From Thermoplasmata archaeon (GTDB lineage: Archaea; Thermoplasmatota; Thermoplasmata; Lutacidiplasmatales; UBA184): DNA of 64,000 nt. The notes beneath the pieces were generated by a model. The model searched no databases and was not told the DNA's origin. It was given only the letters and a program-made list of their open reading frames with translations. Where the stretch lies: contig JAKIWV010000004.1 in NCBI GenBank assembly GCA_022749815.1, positions 124,001-188,000 on the forward strand, in the 5' to 3' direction. Shown here piece after piece: positions 15,877 to 24,279 of this stretch. Position 1 is the first letter of the stretch. The number at the start of each line of letters is the position of its first letter. The position numbers were made by a program, and so were the translations under genes.

Positions 15877-16941
15877 TCAGAGGGACCTGTGGACGAGCTT
15901 TTCGCCTACCTGCTCGAGTAGTTTCTTCGCCCCCGGGCGCAAGTTCTTGCTCATTCGGATCTGCTCGAAGGCGCGGCCGGACAGTTCAGCGATTTTCTCT
16001 TCCGAGTGGGCGAGGCTGCCCGAGGACTTGAGAAGCTCCTGGGCCGCGCGGACCCGGGAGGCGGGGGCCGCTGGGTTGCCCAACACTTCCTGGAGCAGCG
16101 CACGGCCTACCGGACCCGTCTTCGCCCAAGCGGCCACGACGAGCAAGGTGCGCTTGCCCTCCACCAGGTCGTTTGCGCTCTTGCCGATCTCCCCGTCGGC
16201 AAGCCCCGCGCCCAGGACGTCGTCTCGGAGCTGAAAGGCAACGCCGAGGTCGATCCCAATCGACCCCAGCTCGGTCAAGAGCCCGGGAGAGCCTCCTCCG
16301 AGGATCGCTCCAATCCGAACAGGCCCCGCGACGGTGTACTCGGCGGTCTTGCGCCGGTGGACCTCCATCACATCTTCTTCTCGAACCCGGTCGACTGGAA
16401 GGACGCCATTGCGCACGTCGAGCAGCTGACCGTACGCTGTCTCGCGCGTCATCCGAACGTATTCGGCTAATGCCTCGAGCCTTCGACGCTCGGGAACGGG
16501 GGAGCGGAGGAGGGCGTCGACGGCGAAGGGTTCTTGCAGATCTCCCAAAGTGATGCCCATCCCCGTGCCATACTCGGCGCTCGAACCGAGCAATCGGTCG
16601 TCACCATGCCGCGTGGCCATGAGCCGATGGACCGTGGCACCCCCGCGCCGTTCCTCCGCATGGTCGATGATGTCGTCGTGGATGAGCATCCAGCTCTGGA
16701 ACTGCTCGATCCCTGCGGCGGCGCTCAACGCAGGGGCTGGCTCTCGTCCGGTCGCGATGTGGTACCCTGCAAGAACCAGAAGGGCGCGCAGACGCTTGCC
16801 GCCGCGCAGCGTAAACTCTTCGAGCACTGTGAGTGAATCAGCCGCCAGCTCACTCCCGGAGGCCTCGCGCGCCTCACCGTACGCGCGAGCGATCTCTTGC
16901 TCGATCCGGGGGAGCCACTTGGCGAGGCGCTCGAACTCCAC
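15877..16941 (-). CDS. Trans-isoprenyl diphosphate synthase (GGPP/FPP synthase family)
   Basis: The 354-aa protein condenses isopentenyl diphosphate with allylic diphosphates, the source of archaeal lipid chains. It has FTLRGGKRLRALLVL (substrate-binding GGKR), the first Asp-rich motif LIHDDIIDHAEERRGG (DDxxD), and the second motif FQLRDDVLGAG, where the last Asp of DDxxD is Gly. KTAEYTVAGP is the KT motif. Chain length cannot be set with confidence. The GTG at 16941 was chosen because the upstream frame runs into the divergent TPR gene and a TATA element lies 27 nt upstream. Confidence 0.88.
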   Translation of the reverse strand: MEFERLAKWLPRIEQEIARAYGEAREASGSELAADSLTVLEEFTLRGGKRLRALLVLAGYHIATGREPAPALSAAAGIEQFQSWMLIHDDIIDHAEERRGGATVHRLMATRHGDDRLLGSSAEYGTGMGITLGDLQEPFAVDALLRSPVPERRRLEALAEYVRMTRETAYGQLLDVRNGVLPVDRVREEDVMEVHRRKTAEYTVAGPVRIGAILGGGSPGLLTELGSIGIDLGVAFQLRDDVLGAGLADGEIGKSANDLVEGKRTLLVVAAWAKTGPVGRALLQEVLGNPAAPASRVRAAQELLKSSGSLAHSEEKIAELSGRAFEQIRMSKNLRPGAKKLLEQVGEKLVHRSL

Positions 16942-16963
16942 AATCGTCGACCTGCGGAAGCGG

Positions 16964-16972
16964 AGTATATCT
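16964..16972. promoter_or_regulatory. Bidirectional TATA-like element
   Basis: AGTATATCT sits midway between the divergent starts of the prenyl synthase (GTG 16941, 27 nt away) and the TPR gene (ATG 16996, 28 nt away). The near-symmetric TATAT core could serve both directions. The spacing favours the ATG at 16996 over the GTG at 16984. Confidence 0.55.
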
Positions 16973-16995
16973 AACCTCGGGACGTGGCGGGAACC

Positions 16996-18123
16996 ATGTC
17001 GTCCCCTGCGTTTAGCGAACTCGTCGGTCGGTTGACGGAAGCGTTCGGGCAACAGCTCGACGCCGTGCGACCGATTCCTGAAGGGTTCCTCCTGAAAACA
17101 ACGGACGATTTTCTCTATGCCTTCTTGGAGGACCCGGCGCAGGTCTCCTTGTCGGCAGTGCAAGGTCTCCTCCGCGAGGTCGTGGACCGACCGTCGCGAC
17201 TGGTCGTGTTCTCGTCCGGCCGGCTCCCCCTCGCGTTGACGGCCGAACTGATTCGCCAGGGCGCTACCGTTGTGGATGGTCCTCGGTTCCGTGAACTGGT
17301 CACCGGCCTCAACCTGGGGGGATACATTGGCGAGGAACCTCGGGCGGTTCCCCCTCGTACCGCGGCCCGCCAGCTCCCCAGCGCGCGTCAGCTGGACGAA
17401 GTGATCAACCGCGCCCGGACCTGGCTCGACTGGGGTGTCCCAGCACTAGCGCTCCGCTTCTTCCGCCAGGCGATCGAGCTCAAACCCGAATTCGCGCCCG
17501 CCCGAAACGGGGTGGCGCGGTCGTTCCTCGCGCTGGGGTTGGTTCCGGACGCGCAGCGGCTCTTCCGCGAGGTTCTGACGACCTCCCCCGACAACCTAGA
17601 GGCGCGACTGGGACTGGCCGCCGCAGCCGGAGCTTTGGGGAAACCGGGTGAGGAGATCGCCATTTACGAAAAGCTCATTGAGGAGGACCCGGACCGCATG
17701 GAGGTCCACGCGCACCTCGTTGCCGCGCTGGTCGAGGGGGGTCACTGGTCGGAGGTTACCCCCGAATTGGAAGTGATGCTCCGTAAGACTCCGGAGGATG
17801 CTCGCCTCCGGTTCCTACATGGTGCGGCTCTGGGGAAGACGGGTCACGAGACTGCCGGAAAGCTCGAGCGGGATCGGGCTCGGGGACTCGGACTGGAGTT
17901 CGAAACCGAGCGAGCCCTCTCCCAACATCTGGGGCTGCCCGAGCCCGAACGTCCTTCCGGCACCGAGCCTGCCAGGCCTGCTTCGGCCTCCCGCGGGAGC
18001 CCCACCCCTCCGGCACGCCGGCCCCCTTCGACGCCGGCACGTCGGAAAGCTCGAAAGACCCGAACAGCCCGCGTCGCTCCGACCCCCCGTCGCTCCCGGC
18101 GACGTCACCGTAAGGCTAAGTAG
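16996..18123 (+). CDS. TPR-repeat protein with basic C-terminal tail
   Basis: The protein (375 aa from the ATG at 16996) has an N-terminal alpha/beta domain (about 1-105, LLKTTDDFLYAFLEDPAQVS, RLVVFSSGRLPLALTAELI) and a block of about four TPR helices pairs (about 130-280, for example WGVPALALRFFRQAIELKPE and LFREVLTTSPDNLEARLGLA). The last 70 residues are Pro/Arg/Lys-rich and end RSRRRHRKAK, suggesting contact with nucleic acid or acidic membrane surfaces. TPRs mediate protein binding; the partner is unknown. A GTG at 16984 is an alternative start. Confidence 0.75.
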   Translation: MSSPAFSELVGRLTEAFGQQLDAVRPIPEGFLLKTTDDFLYAFLEDPAQVSLSAVQGLLREVVDRPSRLVVFSSGRLPLALTAELIRQGATVVDGPRFRELVTGLNLGGYIGEEPRAVPPRTAARQLPSARQLDEVINRARTWLDWGVPALALRFFRQAIELKPEFAPARNGVARSFLALGLVPDAQRLFREVLTTSPDNLEARLGLAAAAGALGKPGEEIAIYEKLIEEDPDRMEVHAHLVAALVEGGHWSEVTPELEVMLRKTPEDARLRFLHGAALGKTGHETAGKLERDRARGLGLEFETERALSQHLGLPEPERPSGTEPARPASASRGSPTPPARRPPSTPARRKARKTRTARVAPTPRRSRRRHRKAK

Positions 18124-18205
18124 CGACCATCCCCGGACCTCGCCGTGCTAGCCGGGCATCGAGGGCCGCAGATGACACGACGGAACTGACCGTCTGGAGG
18201 CACCG

Positions 18206-18895
18206 ATGTACCGCCCGAACCCGAACTACACCTACAGCTACACTGTGGGGCCACCGCCGGTCTCTGCCCATCGCACGAGCACGTCCCCGACCGAGCTCAC
18301 CCATCTGTGGATCGCATTCGCCGTGCTGACCCTCGACCTCATGCTCCTCCTGGGGGGCCCGTCGTTCTTCCGGGGACCGGTGCCGCTCCTCGTCGGGATC
18401 GCCGCGTCGGCCGCGTTGACGGGATTCGTGGCTCATGAAATCGCCCACAAGGTGTCCGCCCAACTTCGCGGCTACTCAGCTGAGTTCCGTTTGTCGCCTA
18501 TCGGCCTCATCGTGTCGCTCCTCACCGCCTCGGCCGGGTTCCTGTTTGCCGCCCCCGGGGCCACCATGATCGTGGGCATGGCGAACCTCCGGGATTGGGG
18601 TCGGACGAGTCTGGCCGGACCGGCGACGAACTTCGCCTTCGCGCTGGTCTTCCTCGCGGCCGCACTGGTTGCCCCCTCCCCCTCGGGGGCCTCCTCCCTT
18701 CCGGCGAGCCTGCTCTTCCTTGCGTACATCAACGGCTGGTTCGCGGCATTCAATATGATACCGTTCGGGCCCCTCGACGGGGCCAAGGTTCTACGTTGGA
18801 GTCGACCGGTTTGGGTCGGTAGCTTCCTGGTCTTCGCCGCTCTGGCAGGGACGCTCTTTTACCTCGTCAACTACGGCGTTCTTCCGCATCTCTGA
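18206..18895 (+). CDS. M50 family (site-2 protease-like) intramembrane zinc protease
   Basis: The 229-aa protein has a Tyr/Pro-rich cytoplasmic start (about 1-28) and roughly six membrane segments. Zinc ligands are in FVAHEIAHKVSAQLRG (HExxH, about 74-89) and in FNMIPFGPLDGAKVLRW (NxxPxxxxDG, about 180-196). These are the two S2P signatures. Such proteases cut single-pass membrane proteins, often anti-sigma or regulatory factors in bacteria; the archaeal substrate is unknown. It is followed after 10 nt by the MBL-fold gene. Confidence 0.88.
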   Translation: MYRPNPNYTYSYTVGPPPVSAHRTSTSPTELTHLWIAFAVLTLDLMLLLGGPSFFRGPVPLLVGIAASAALTGFVAHEIAHKVSAQLRGYSAEFRLSPIGLIVSLLTASAGFLFAAPGATMIVGMANLRDWGRTSLAGPATNFAFALVFLAAALVAPSPSGASSLPASLLFLAYINGWFAAFNMIPFGPLDGAKVLRWSRPVWVGSFLVFAALAGTLFYLVNYGVLPHL

Positions 18896-18905
18896 GGCGC
18901 CGTAG

Positions 18906-19835
18906 ATGCCATCGGGCCCGGTCGAAGAGTTGGGGGCAGATCGGTTCCAGTTCGACCTCGACTTTCGCGATGTCGAGGGATTGATCGCTAGCTACGCGGT
19001 CCCCGGGCCGATCGGGTGGACCGTCATCGAGACGGGCCCGAGCACGTGCCGCGAACGACTCCTCCAAGGGTTGGCGGTGGCCGGAATCAATGCAGCCGAT
19101 GTGGCCCGCGTCCTCGTCACCCACGTTCATCTTGACCATGCCGGCGGACTCGGGAGCGCCGCGGAGCTGTTCCCCCGCGCGAGGCTCTTCGTGCATCGAG
19201 AGGGCCTCGCACACATGTTGGATCCCTCGAAGCTGGTGGCGAGCGCTCGGCGGGCCTGGGGGGCCGCGGCCGACCCGCTCTGGGGACCGGTTCTCCCGGT
19301 CCCCGCGAACCGACTCGTCGCACTCTCCGGAGGAGAGCGGTTGACAATTTCGGGTGGCGAGCTGCTCGTAGTCAACACACCGGGACATGCGAGACACCAC
19401 CTAGCATTCTTTGACGAGGCGACTCGGTCGCTATACACCGGCGACGCGGCGGGGGTGCACCTGACCGGGACGGACCGGGTGAGACCCGCCTTGCCCCCGC
19501 CTGACCTCGACCTCGAGGCGTTGCTACAAAGTGTCGACCGCATGCGGGAGCTGGAGCCCGCTCGATTGCTCTACACTCATTTCGGTCCTCAAGCGGAAGG
19601 AGCCCGCGCCTTGAGCGAGTACCCGCCCGTCGTGCTCAGGTGGCGCGATGTAGCATTGACAGCGGCGAAGGAGGATCCGTCCGTCGAGAATGTGTCGGCG
19701 GCGTTGCAAAGGTCGGAGGAGGGGGTTGACCCAGGTGCGCCCGTGTCGGACCCACGACCAGATCTGATCTCCGGCACGGCGATGGCGGCGCAAGGGCTTC
19801 TTCGGTACTTCCGGATGCGGGGATGGATTCCCTGA
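18906..19835 (+). CDS. Metallo-beta-lactamase-fold hydrolase
   Basis: The 309-aa protein has the MBL zinc motif VTHVHLDHAGGLG (HxHxDH, about 74-86), then VNTPGHARHHLAFF (H, about 157-170), LYTGDAAGVHL (D) and LLYTHFGPQAEGA (H). The order matches SoxH/glyoxalase II-like hydrolases with two metal ions. The C-terminal helical part (about 235-309) is family-variable. The substrate is unknown; thioesters and lactones are common for this group. The stop overlaps the MFS start by 13 nt. Confidence 0.85.
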   Translation: MPSGPVEELGADRFQFDLDFRDVEGLIASYAVPGPIGWTVIETGPSTCRERLLQGLAVAGINAADVARVLVTHVHLDHAGGLGSAAELFPRARLFVHREGLAHMLDPSKLVASARRAWGAAADPLWGPVLPVPANRLVALSGGERLTISGGELLVVNTPGHARHHLAFFDEATRSLYTGDAAGVHLTGTDRVRPALPPPDLDLEALLQSVDRMRELEPARLLYTHFGPQAEGARALSEYPPVVLRWRDVALTAAKEDPSVENVSAALQRSEEGVDPGAPVSDPRPDLISGTAMAAQGLLRYFRMRGWIP

Positions 19836-21079
19836 ACTCGCTCCACGGCCCCGGAAACTCCAAGCTGGCCCCGGCGCTGGCCTTGTTCGGCGCCAGGATA
19901 GTCTACGCGTTTAACTGGTACAACGTGGGGGCCGTCCTCGCGCTCATCGGGGCCTCCCTGAATGCCAACGCCGCCCAGCTCGGCCTCGTGCTCGGGGCAT
20001 TCCTCGCCGGAGTAGGGATCTTCCAGATACCGGCGGGTATCGTGGACCTGCGATGGGGGGCCCGGCGGACGGCCCTGACCGGACTGTTGGTGATGGGTCT
20101 CGCGGGTATCGCCTCCGCGTTTTCGACCCGGATCCTCGACCTGGTTCTGCTCCGGTTTCTCGCGGGCGTCGGAGCTGCGTTCTTCTTTTCGCCGGCGCTC
20201 AGCCTAGTCGCCTCGTACTTCCCGCCCGGTCAACGCGGCCCCGTGATCGGGCTGTACAACGGCGGGTTCAGCCTGGGGGGTGCGGTGGGAGTCACTGCCG
20301 GAGCCGCCGTTGGCTTGCGGTTCGGGTGGCAATTCGCCCTAGGACTCGGGGGCATTGCGTTGCTCGCGCTCGTCGCCTTCAACTGGCACGTGCTTCCTCG
20401 CGAGTCCGTTCGCCGGTCCGCCGCTGAGCCCGATACGGTCCAAGCAGCAGTACGCCGGATCCTCCTCTCGCGCTCGATCTGGGCGTTGGCTCTCGGGCTG
20501 ACGGGTTTCTGGGCATCGATGTACATCGTTGCGCAGGACTTTGTCCTGTTTGCCCACAACGCCTGGGGCACCCAGACCGCGGCCAATCTCACCACGGTGT
20601 TCGTTGTGATGTCCTTTCCCGGAGGTCCGCTCGGTGGCTGGATCGCGGAGCGAGGCTGGGATCGTCGGACGGTGCTGGCCTTCTTCGCCGTCGCCTGTGG
20701 CGCGCTCGTCGCCACCATTCCATATCTGGGGCTCTATCCGACCGCCATTGTGTTCGTCGTCATGGGCCTGTTTGACGGGATCGTATTCGCAGTGCTCTAT
20801 CTGATCCCTTCTTACCTGGCCGAAAGCCAAGGTCACGGACTCGCTTTGGGTATCGCCTTCGTGAACTCGGTCCAGGTCCTGCTCGGAAGTGCGGTGGCAG
20901 TCGGATTCGGATTCGTTGCCGTGGCGGCGGGATTCACCGTAGCCTGGCTTCTCGTAGGCGGGCTCGCTGTAGCGATGATTCCGCTCGTCCTTCTGGTGGC
21001 CCCTAACCGAGCCGGAGTTCCCCTCCGACCCAGTACAGGGGAGACCACCACCTGGTCCGCGCCCATTACACCGCGGTGA
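19823..21079 (+). CDS. Major facilitator superfamily transporter
   Basis: The 418-aa protein has about 12 hydrophobic segments in two halves. The loop 2-3 motif is IPAGIVDLRWGARRTALTG (about 72-90), a version of G-x-x-x-D-R-x-G-R-R, repeated in the second half as GGPLGGWIAERGWDRRTVL. It lies in the inner membrane as a secondary transporter; the substrate cannot be deduced. The 13-nt overlap with the upstream MBL gene suggests co-expression, perhaps export or uptake of that enzyme's substrate (inference). It overlaps pyk by 14 nt at the 3' ends. Confidence 0.88.
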   Translation: MDSLNSLHGPGNSKLAPALALFGARIVYAFNWYNVGAVLALIGASLNANAAQLGLVLGAFLAGVGIFQIPAGIVDLRWGARRTALTGLLVMGLAGIASAFSTRILDLVLLRFLAGVGAAFFFSPALSLVASYFPPGQRGPVIGLYNGGFSLGGAVGVTAGAAVGLRFGWQFALGLGGIALLALVAFNWHVLPRESVRRSAAEPDTVQAAVRRILLSRSIWALALGLTGFWASMYIVAQDFVLFAHNAWGTQTAANLTTVFVVMSFPGGPLGGWIAERGWDRRTVLAFFAVACGALVATIPYLGLYPTAIVFVVMGLFDGIVFAVLYLIPSYLAESQGHGLALGIAFVNSVQVLLGSAVAVGFGFVAVAAGFTVAWLLVGGLAVAMIPLVLLVAPNRAGVPLRPSTGETTTWSAPITPR

Positions 21080-22508
21080 CCGTTACCAGGTTCGTGGGTC
21101 TCCCCTCGACCGGATACCCCGCGGTCATTACGAGGGGGCACCCCGGAGGAAGCGAGAAGACGCGTCGGCAAGAAAGTTCTGCCAGCCGGCGGAGTTGATC
21201 GAGGGAGAGCCGGGGCGGGGAGGGTTCTGTCTGGACGCCCCAGGTCAGCGCGAGACTTCGTCGGGTGGCCTGCGACCGTGAGAGGGCTAGGATGGGAACG
21301 GCGGGGCGCAACCGCGAGACCAGCCGTGCCGTGCGTCCAGAGTGTGTCGGGACGACGATGGCGCCGGCGCCGATGGTTTCCGCCGTTCGGACGGCGGCGT
21401 CGGCGACCGCCTCGTCGATCGGCGTGGGGCCACCCTTGGAGTGTGGAATCCGGAACCGTTCGCGGTCAATCGCTCCCTCGGTGGCGCGGGCGATTCGATC
21501 CATCCAGGCGACGGATAGTGCCGGAAACGCGCCGACCGCGCTCTCCTCAGAGAGCATCACTGCATCTGTCCCGTCGAGGATTGCGTTCGCCACGTCGGTG
21601 GCTTCAGCGCGTGTGGGCCGGGGGGACGATACCATGCTGATCAGCATCTGAGTCGCGACGATGGTTTGCCGGCCGGCCCGTTGGCCGAGCGTCACCAAAC
21701 GCTTCTGCTCTAGCGCCAGTCGTTCGAGGGGTACCTCGATCCCGAGGTCGCCGCGGGCGACCATGATCCCGTCCGATTCGCGAACGATTCCCTCGATGGA
21801 GTCCAGCGCGGCGGCCCGCTCGATCTTGGCGATAATCCCCACGGGTTCCCGGGTCATCTCGGCAATGACCTGACGCGTCCGGCGGACGTCCGCGGCGCTG
21901 GCCACGTACGATAGGGCAACGAAATCCACCTTCTCCCGCAGGGCAATGGCAAGATCGACCCGGTCCTTTGATCCGAGCACGTTCCCCCGAAGCCGAGCCC
22001 GCGGCAGGTAGATGCCCTGGTGGGAGTGGACGGCTCCTCCCCGGACGACCCGCGTGACTATCGAATTTGACGCGATCTCTTCGACGCGTAACTCTATACC
22101 CCCATCTCCGAGCAGGACAGGATCTCCTGCGCGGGAGGAGGAGAAACGAGGGATCTGTACCGGCAACCAGTCCGCGGTTCCGGGGACGGGACTCCTGGCC
22201 AACCGGACCCGGTGCCCCTCCGCGAGCACGACCGAGCCGTTCTCGACGACCCCAAGTCGGAGCTTGGGACCCTGCAGGTCCGCCACAATCGCCACGTCAC
22301 GGTGAATGGAATTCGATGCGACACGAGCGCGCCGAATGAGCCGCCGCTGTTCGACGGGGGTGCCATGGGAGAAGTTTACTCGGAAGGCGTCCGCGCCAGC
22401 TTCCAACAATGACCGGACGCTACGAAGGGAGGAGGATGCGGGTCCGAGCGTGGCCAAGATCCGGGTGCGGCGGAGCCGATGTGCCCCGCTCGGGTTGGAT
22501 TCCGGCAT
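21066..22508 (-). CDS. pyk: Pyruvate kinase
   Basis: The 480-aa protein converts PEP and ADP to pyruvate and ATP. It shows the start RRTRILATLGPASSSLRSV (about 13-31), VNFSHG, VAIVADLQGPKLRLG (about 74-88), the active-site strand VGIIAKIERAAALD (catalytic Lys, about 222-235), DGIMVARGDLGIEVP (about 245-259), the ATQMLISM loop and TRAEATDVANAILDGTDAVM. The C-terminal domain (about 360-480) retains GAIVVPTHSGRTARLVSR. It is full length and lacks the extra C-terminal domain seen in some bacteria. Probable TATA box: CTAAAAGG near 22553-22560. Confidence 0.95.
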   Translation of the reverse strand: MPESNPSGAHRLRRTRILATLGPASSSLRSVRSLLEAGADAFRVNFSHGTPVEQRRLIRRARVASNSIHRDVAIVADLQGPKLRLGVVENGSVVLAEGHRVRLARSPVPGTADWLPVQIPRFSSSRAGDPVLLGDGGIELRVEEIASNSIVTRVVRGGAVHSHQGIYLPRARLRGNVLGSKDRVDLAIALREKVDFVALSYVASAADVRRTRQVIAEMTREPVGIIAKIERAAALDSIEGIVRESDGIMVARGDLGIEVPLERLALEQKRLVTLGQRAGRQTIVATQMLISMVSSPRPTRAEATDVANAILDGTDAVMLSEESAVGAFPALSVAWMDRIARATEGAIDRERFRIPHSKGGPTPIDEAVADAAVRTAETIGAGAIVVPTHSGRTARLVSRLRPAVPILALSRSQATRRSLALTWGVQTEPSPPRLSLDQLRRLAELSCRRVFSLPPGCPLVMTAGYPVEGRPTNLVTVTAV

Positions 22509-22553
22509 TACGTCAGCGAGTCAGGGGGACTCCTTCGAGTCGATTGCCGGGAC

Positions 22554-22563
22554 CTTTTAGTAT
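22554..22563 (+). promoter_or_regulatory. TATA-like element for tRNA-Gln
   Basis: CTTTTAGTAT is centred about 28 nt before the mature 5' end of tRNA-Gln. Read on the minus strand it could also serve pyk. Confidence 0.45.
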
Positions 22564-22586
22564 CGCCCCAGAGTGCGTCCGGCCGC

Positions 22587-22659
22587 AGCCCCGTGGTGTA
22601 GTGGCCAAGCATGCTGGCCTTTGGAGCCGGCGACAGCGGTTCGAATCCGCTCGGGGCTA
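22587..22659 (+). tRNA. tRNA-Gln (anticodon UUG)
   Basis: A 73-nt cloverleaf can be drawn. The acceptor stem AGCCCCG pairs with CGGGGCT with discriminator A at 22659. The anticodon stem CTGGC/GCCGG encloses the loop CTTTGGA, giving anticodon TTG at loop positions 3-5. The T stem AGCGG/CCGCT encloses TTCGAAT. The D arm is weaker but carries the AGTGG loop sequence. There is no intron and CCA is not encoded. Its 3' end is repeated downstream (see repeats at 22665 and 25674). Confidence 0.88.
22642..22659 (+). repeat. tRNA-Gln 3' end, candidate attL copy
   Basis: The last 18 nt of the tRNA (CGAATCCGCTCGGGGCTA) recur with one mismatch at 25674-25691 and with two small shifts at 22665-22682. Archaeal integrative elements typically recombine in the 3' half of tRNA genes and leave such direct repeats. 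Confidence 0.55.
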
Positions 22660-22664
22660 TTGTT

Positions 22665-22682
22665 CGAATCCGACTCGGGCTA
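22665..22682 (+). repeat. Degenerate second copy of the tRNA 3' end
   Basis: CGAATCCGACTCGGGCTA matches the tRNA-Gln terminus apart from one inserted A and one missing G. It begins 5 nt after the mature tRNA end. It cannot belong to a complete second tRNA because no 5' half precedes it. It may be the scar of an earlier integration. Confidence 0.45.
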
Positions 22683-22846
22683 TCCCTCAGCGACGCCCAT
22701 TTCTACCGAGACTGGGGGAGTCGCACAAGGGGTCCCTTACAGCGACAAGCACTTGCAATACTCTGGCATTCGGGCGAATCGTCATATCCAAAGGGACTTC
22801 TTGATCTGGCGGGGCTATCAGTGGCACGCCAGAACCACTCCGAGAA

Positions 22847-23050
22847 CTGAGAACATCGAACTACCGGAAACCAGTAGCCGGAGTCGGTCTGCTGCTCACC
22901 TTTCTGGGCGGATACTATCTCGGCGTACCGATAATCTTCGCAGGCCGGCTACCCTACAACCCCGTTCCGTACGCAGTTGTTCTTGTGGCAGGGATCTGCT
23001 TGATTGTGGCGGCGTGGGCTCCTTGGTTTTGGGGAGAGCTTCCTGGGTGA
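22847..23050 (+). pseudogene. Small two-TM membrane ORF without a standard start codon
   Basis: A frame open from 22805 to a TGA at 23048-23050 encodes two clear hydrophobic helices: VAGVGLLLTFLGGYYLGVPI and PYAVVLVAGICLIVAAWAPW, ending FWGELPG. The segment looks like real coding sequence, but no ATG, GTG or TTG is in frame before the first helix; a CTG at 22847 is the nearest candidate. It is either a truncated gene carried in the integrated segment or one using an unusual start. A longer frame over the same bases in another phase is Arg/Ser-rich and rejected. Confidence 0.4.
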
Positions 23051-23240
23051 CGGGCACGATAACCCCGGAGATTGGATCACATTACCTGGGGTTTCTCAAC
23101 CGTCCTCTCAGACGGCCGTCGTGGATGGCGAGGTCAAGTCTTTACGTGGCCTTCCCTCGTTCAAGCCTAAACGAAAGGATTAACAGTCCTCCCAGCCTGC
23201 TTCGCTTCCCGCACGGGCGACTCCTATTGATGAAGGTAGG

Positions 23241-24146
23241 TTGATGACGGACCGGGCCAGCTCCCGTCGACGGGCCCGAGGATTGACGTCGGTCGGGCTG
23301 GGCCTTGCGAGCGTTCTCATAGCCCTCCTCCTCTTGCCCTGGCCCTCGGCCGTCGGGTCGCCGGCACCAGCCCGCGCCACCCCCAACCTGGCGTTCGCGG
23401 GACTAGTCTCTAAGATTAGCGTCGGAGCCGGAGTCCATTCCTCCCCGAACAGTGCCGCAGGACCGAGTTATACTGTGGTCAGAGGCGGGATAGGCGGGTG
23501 GGCTGTCCAGAACAACAAATCGGGTTCCATTACTGCGGTCACGTTCTTGTTCGTTCAGCCAACCGTCACGTGCAATGCCACAAACAAAGATGGGCAAGAC
23601 ATTGACTTCGTAGGGATTATCGCTAATGCTGACTTCTCAGCGGTCGCCGGCGTCGGAACCGGAGCCGTCTGTCACGCTGGTGCAACTTCCCCCGTGTACT
23701 ATGCAGCATACACGCGGCAGGCGAACGTCACTTGCAAGCACATTTTCGACGCGTGCGTCATCCGTGGTATGATCATAGCCCCCGGGGACCTAATCGCGGG
23801 AAGAATCAGCTGGGACAGGGGCAGCGTCGCCCTGAAACTCGTCGATGTGACGACCGGTCACTTATTCGCCCTCCATAAGCAGAAGATTGCCGGGTTGAAA
23901 CCCGATTTGGGAGGTTGCGTGTCTTCGCAAAATATCGATATCGCGAAATACAGCAGGGTGACGTGGGCTTGCTTTCCGACCATTTCTGGCAAGACAAGAC
24001 CCATAGGGATGTTTTCACCGGCCAATCAACTTCTCAAGCTGATAACAACGGATACGCCCGGCACTGCAGATGTCGATAGGATCTCAGGACTCCATCACCG
24101 TGGGTCCACATTCACGAACACTTGGCTCAGGAGTGAGCCGACCTAG
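23241..24146 (+). CDS. Exported glutamic-peptidase (G1/eqolisin)-like protein lacking the catalytic dyad
   Basis: The 301-aa protein has a basic N-terminus and a signal or anchor helix (about 16-40, GLGLASVLIALLLLPW), then a beta-sandwich that follows the G1 peptidase pattern: GGWAVQNN, ITAVTFLFVQPTVTC, DIDFVGIIA, VGTGAVCHAG, SPVYYAAYTRQ, IAPGDLIAGRISW and LKLVDVTTGHLF. The expected active-site Gln (before the VGT) is Gly and the Glu of the YxxWYE motif is Thr, so peptidase activity is unlikely. Six cysteines in the mature part suggest disulfides. It lies in the less GC-rich segment after tRNA-Gln. A surface-binding role is inference. Confidence 0.65.
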   Translation: MMTDRASSRRRARGLTSVGLGLASVLIALLLLPWPSAVGSPAPARATPNLAFAGLVSKISVGAGVHSSPNSAAGPSYTVVRGGIGGWAVQNNKSGSITAVTFLFVQPTVTCNATNKDGQDIDFVGIIANADFSAVAGVGTGAVCHAGATSPVYYAAYTRQANVTCKHIFDACVIRGMIIAPGDLIAGRISWDRGSVALKLVDVTTGHLFALHKQKIAGLKPDLGGCVSSQNIDIAKYSRVTWACFPTISGKTRPIGMFSPANQLLKLITTDTPGTADVDRISGLHHRGSTFTNTWLRSEPT

Positions 24147-24279
24147 GCCTCCCGAGCCGCGTCCCTGAATCGGTTTTCCCCAAGGGGACAAACTTGGAAC
24201 CGCTCAGGCGCTCCTCGCGGTTGCCCATCGACGCCACACGACCTCCTTCAACGGGTAGCTTGCGGAAGGGGGCGTCTCG

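Noticed and set aside
22661-22690. Second T-arm-like sequence as evidence of another tRNA gene
   Set aside because: No acceptor, D or anticodon arm lies upstream within a tRNA length that is not already tRNA-Gln; better explained as a copy of the 3' end.
22573-23244. 223-codon plus-strand frame across the tRNA-Gln and the small membrane ORF
   Set aside because: It runs through a good tRNA and is rich in Arg and Ser; a different phase over the same bases shows two clean membrane helices.
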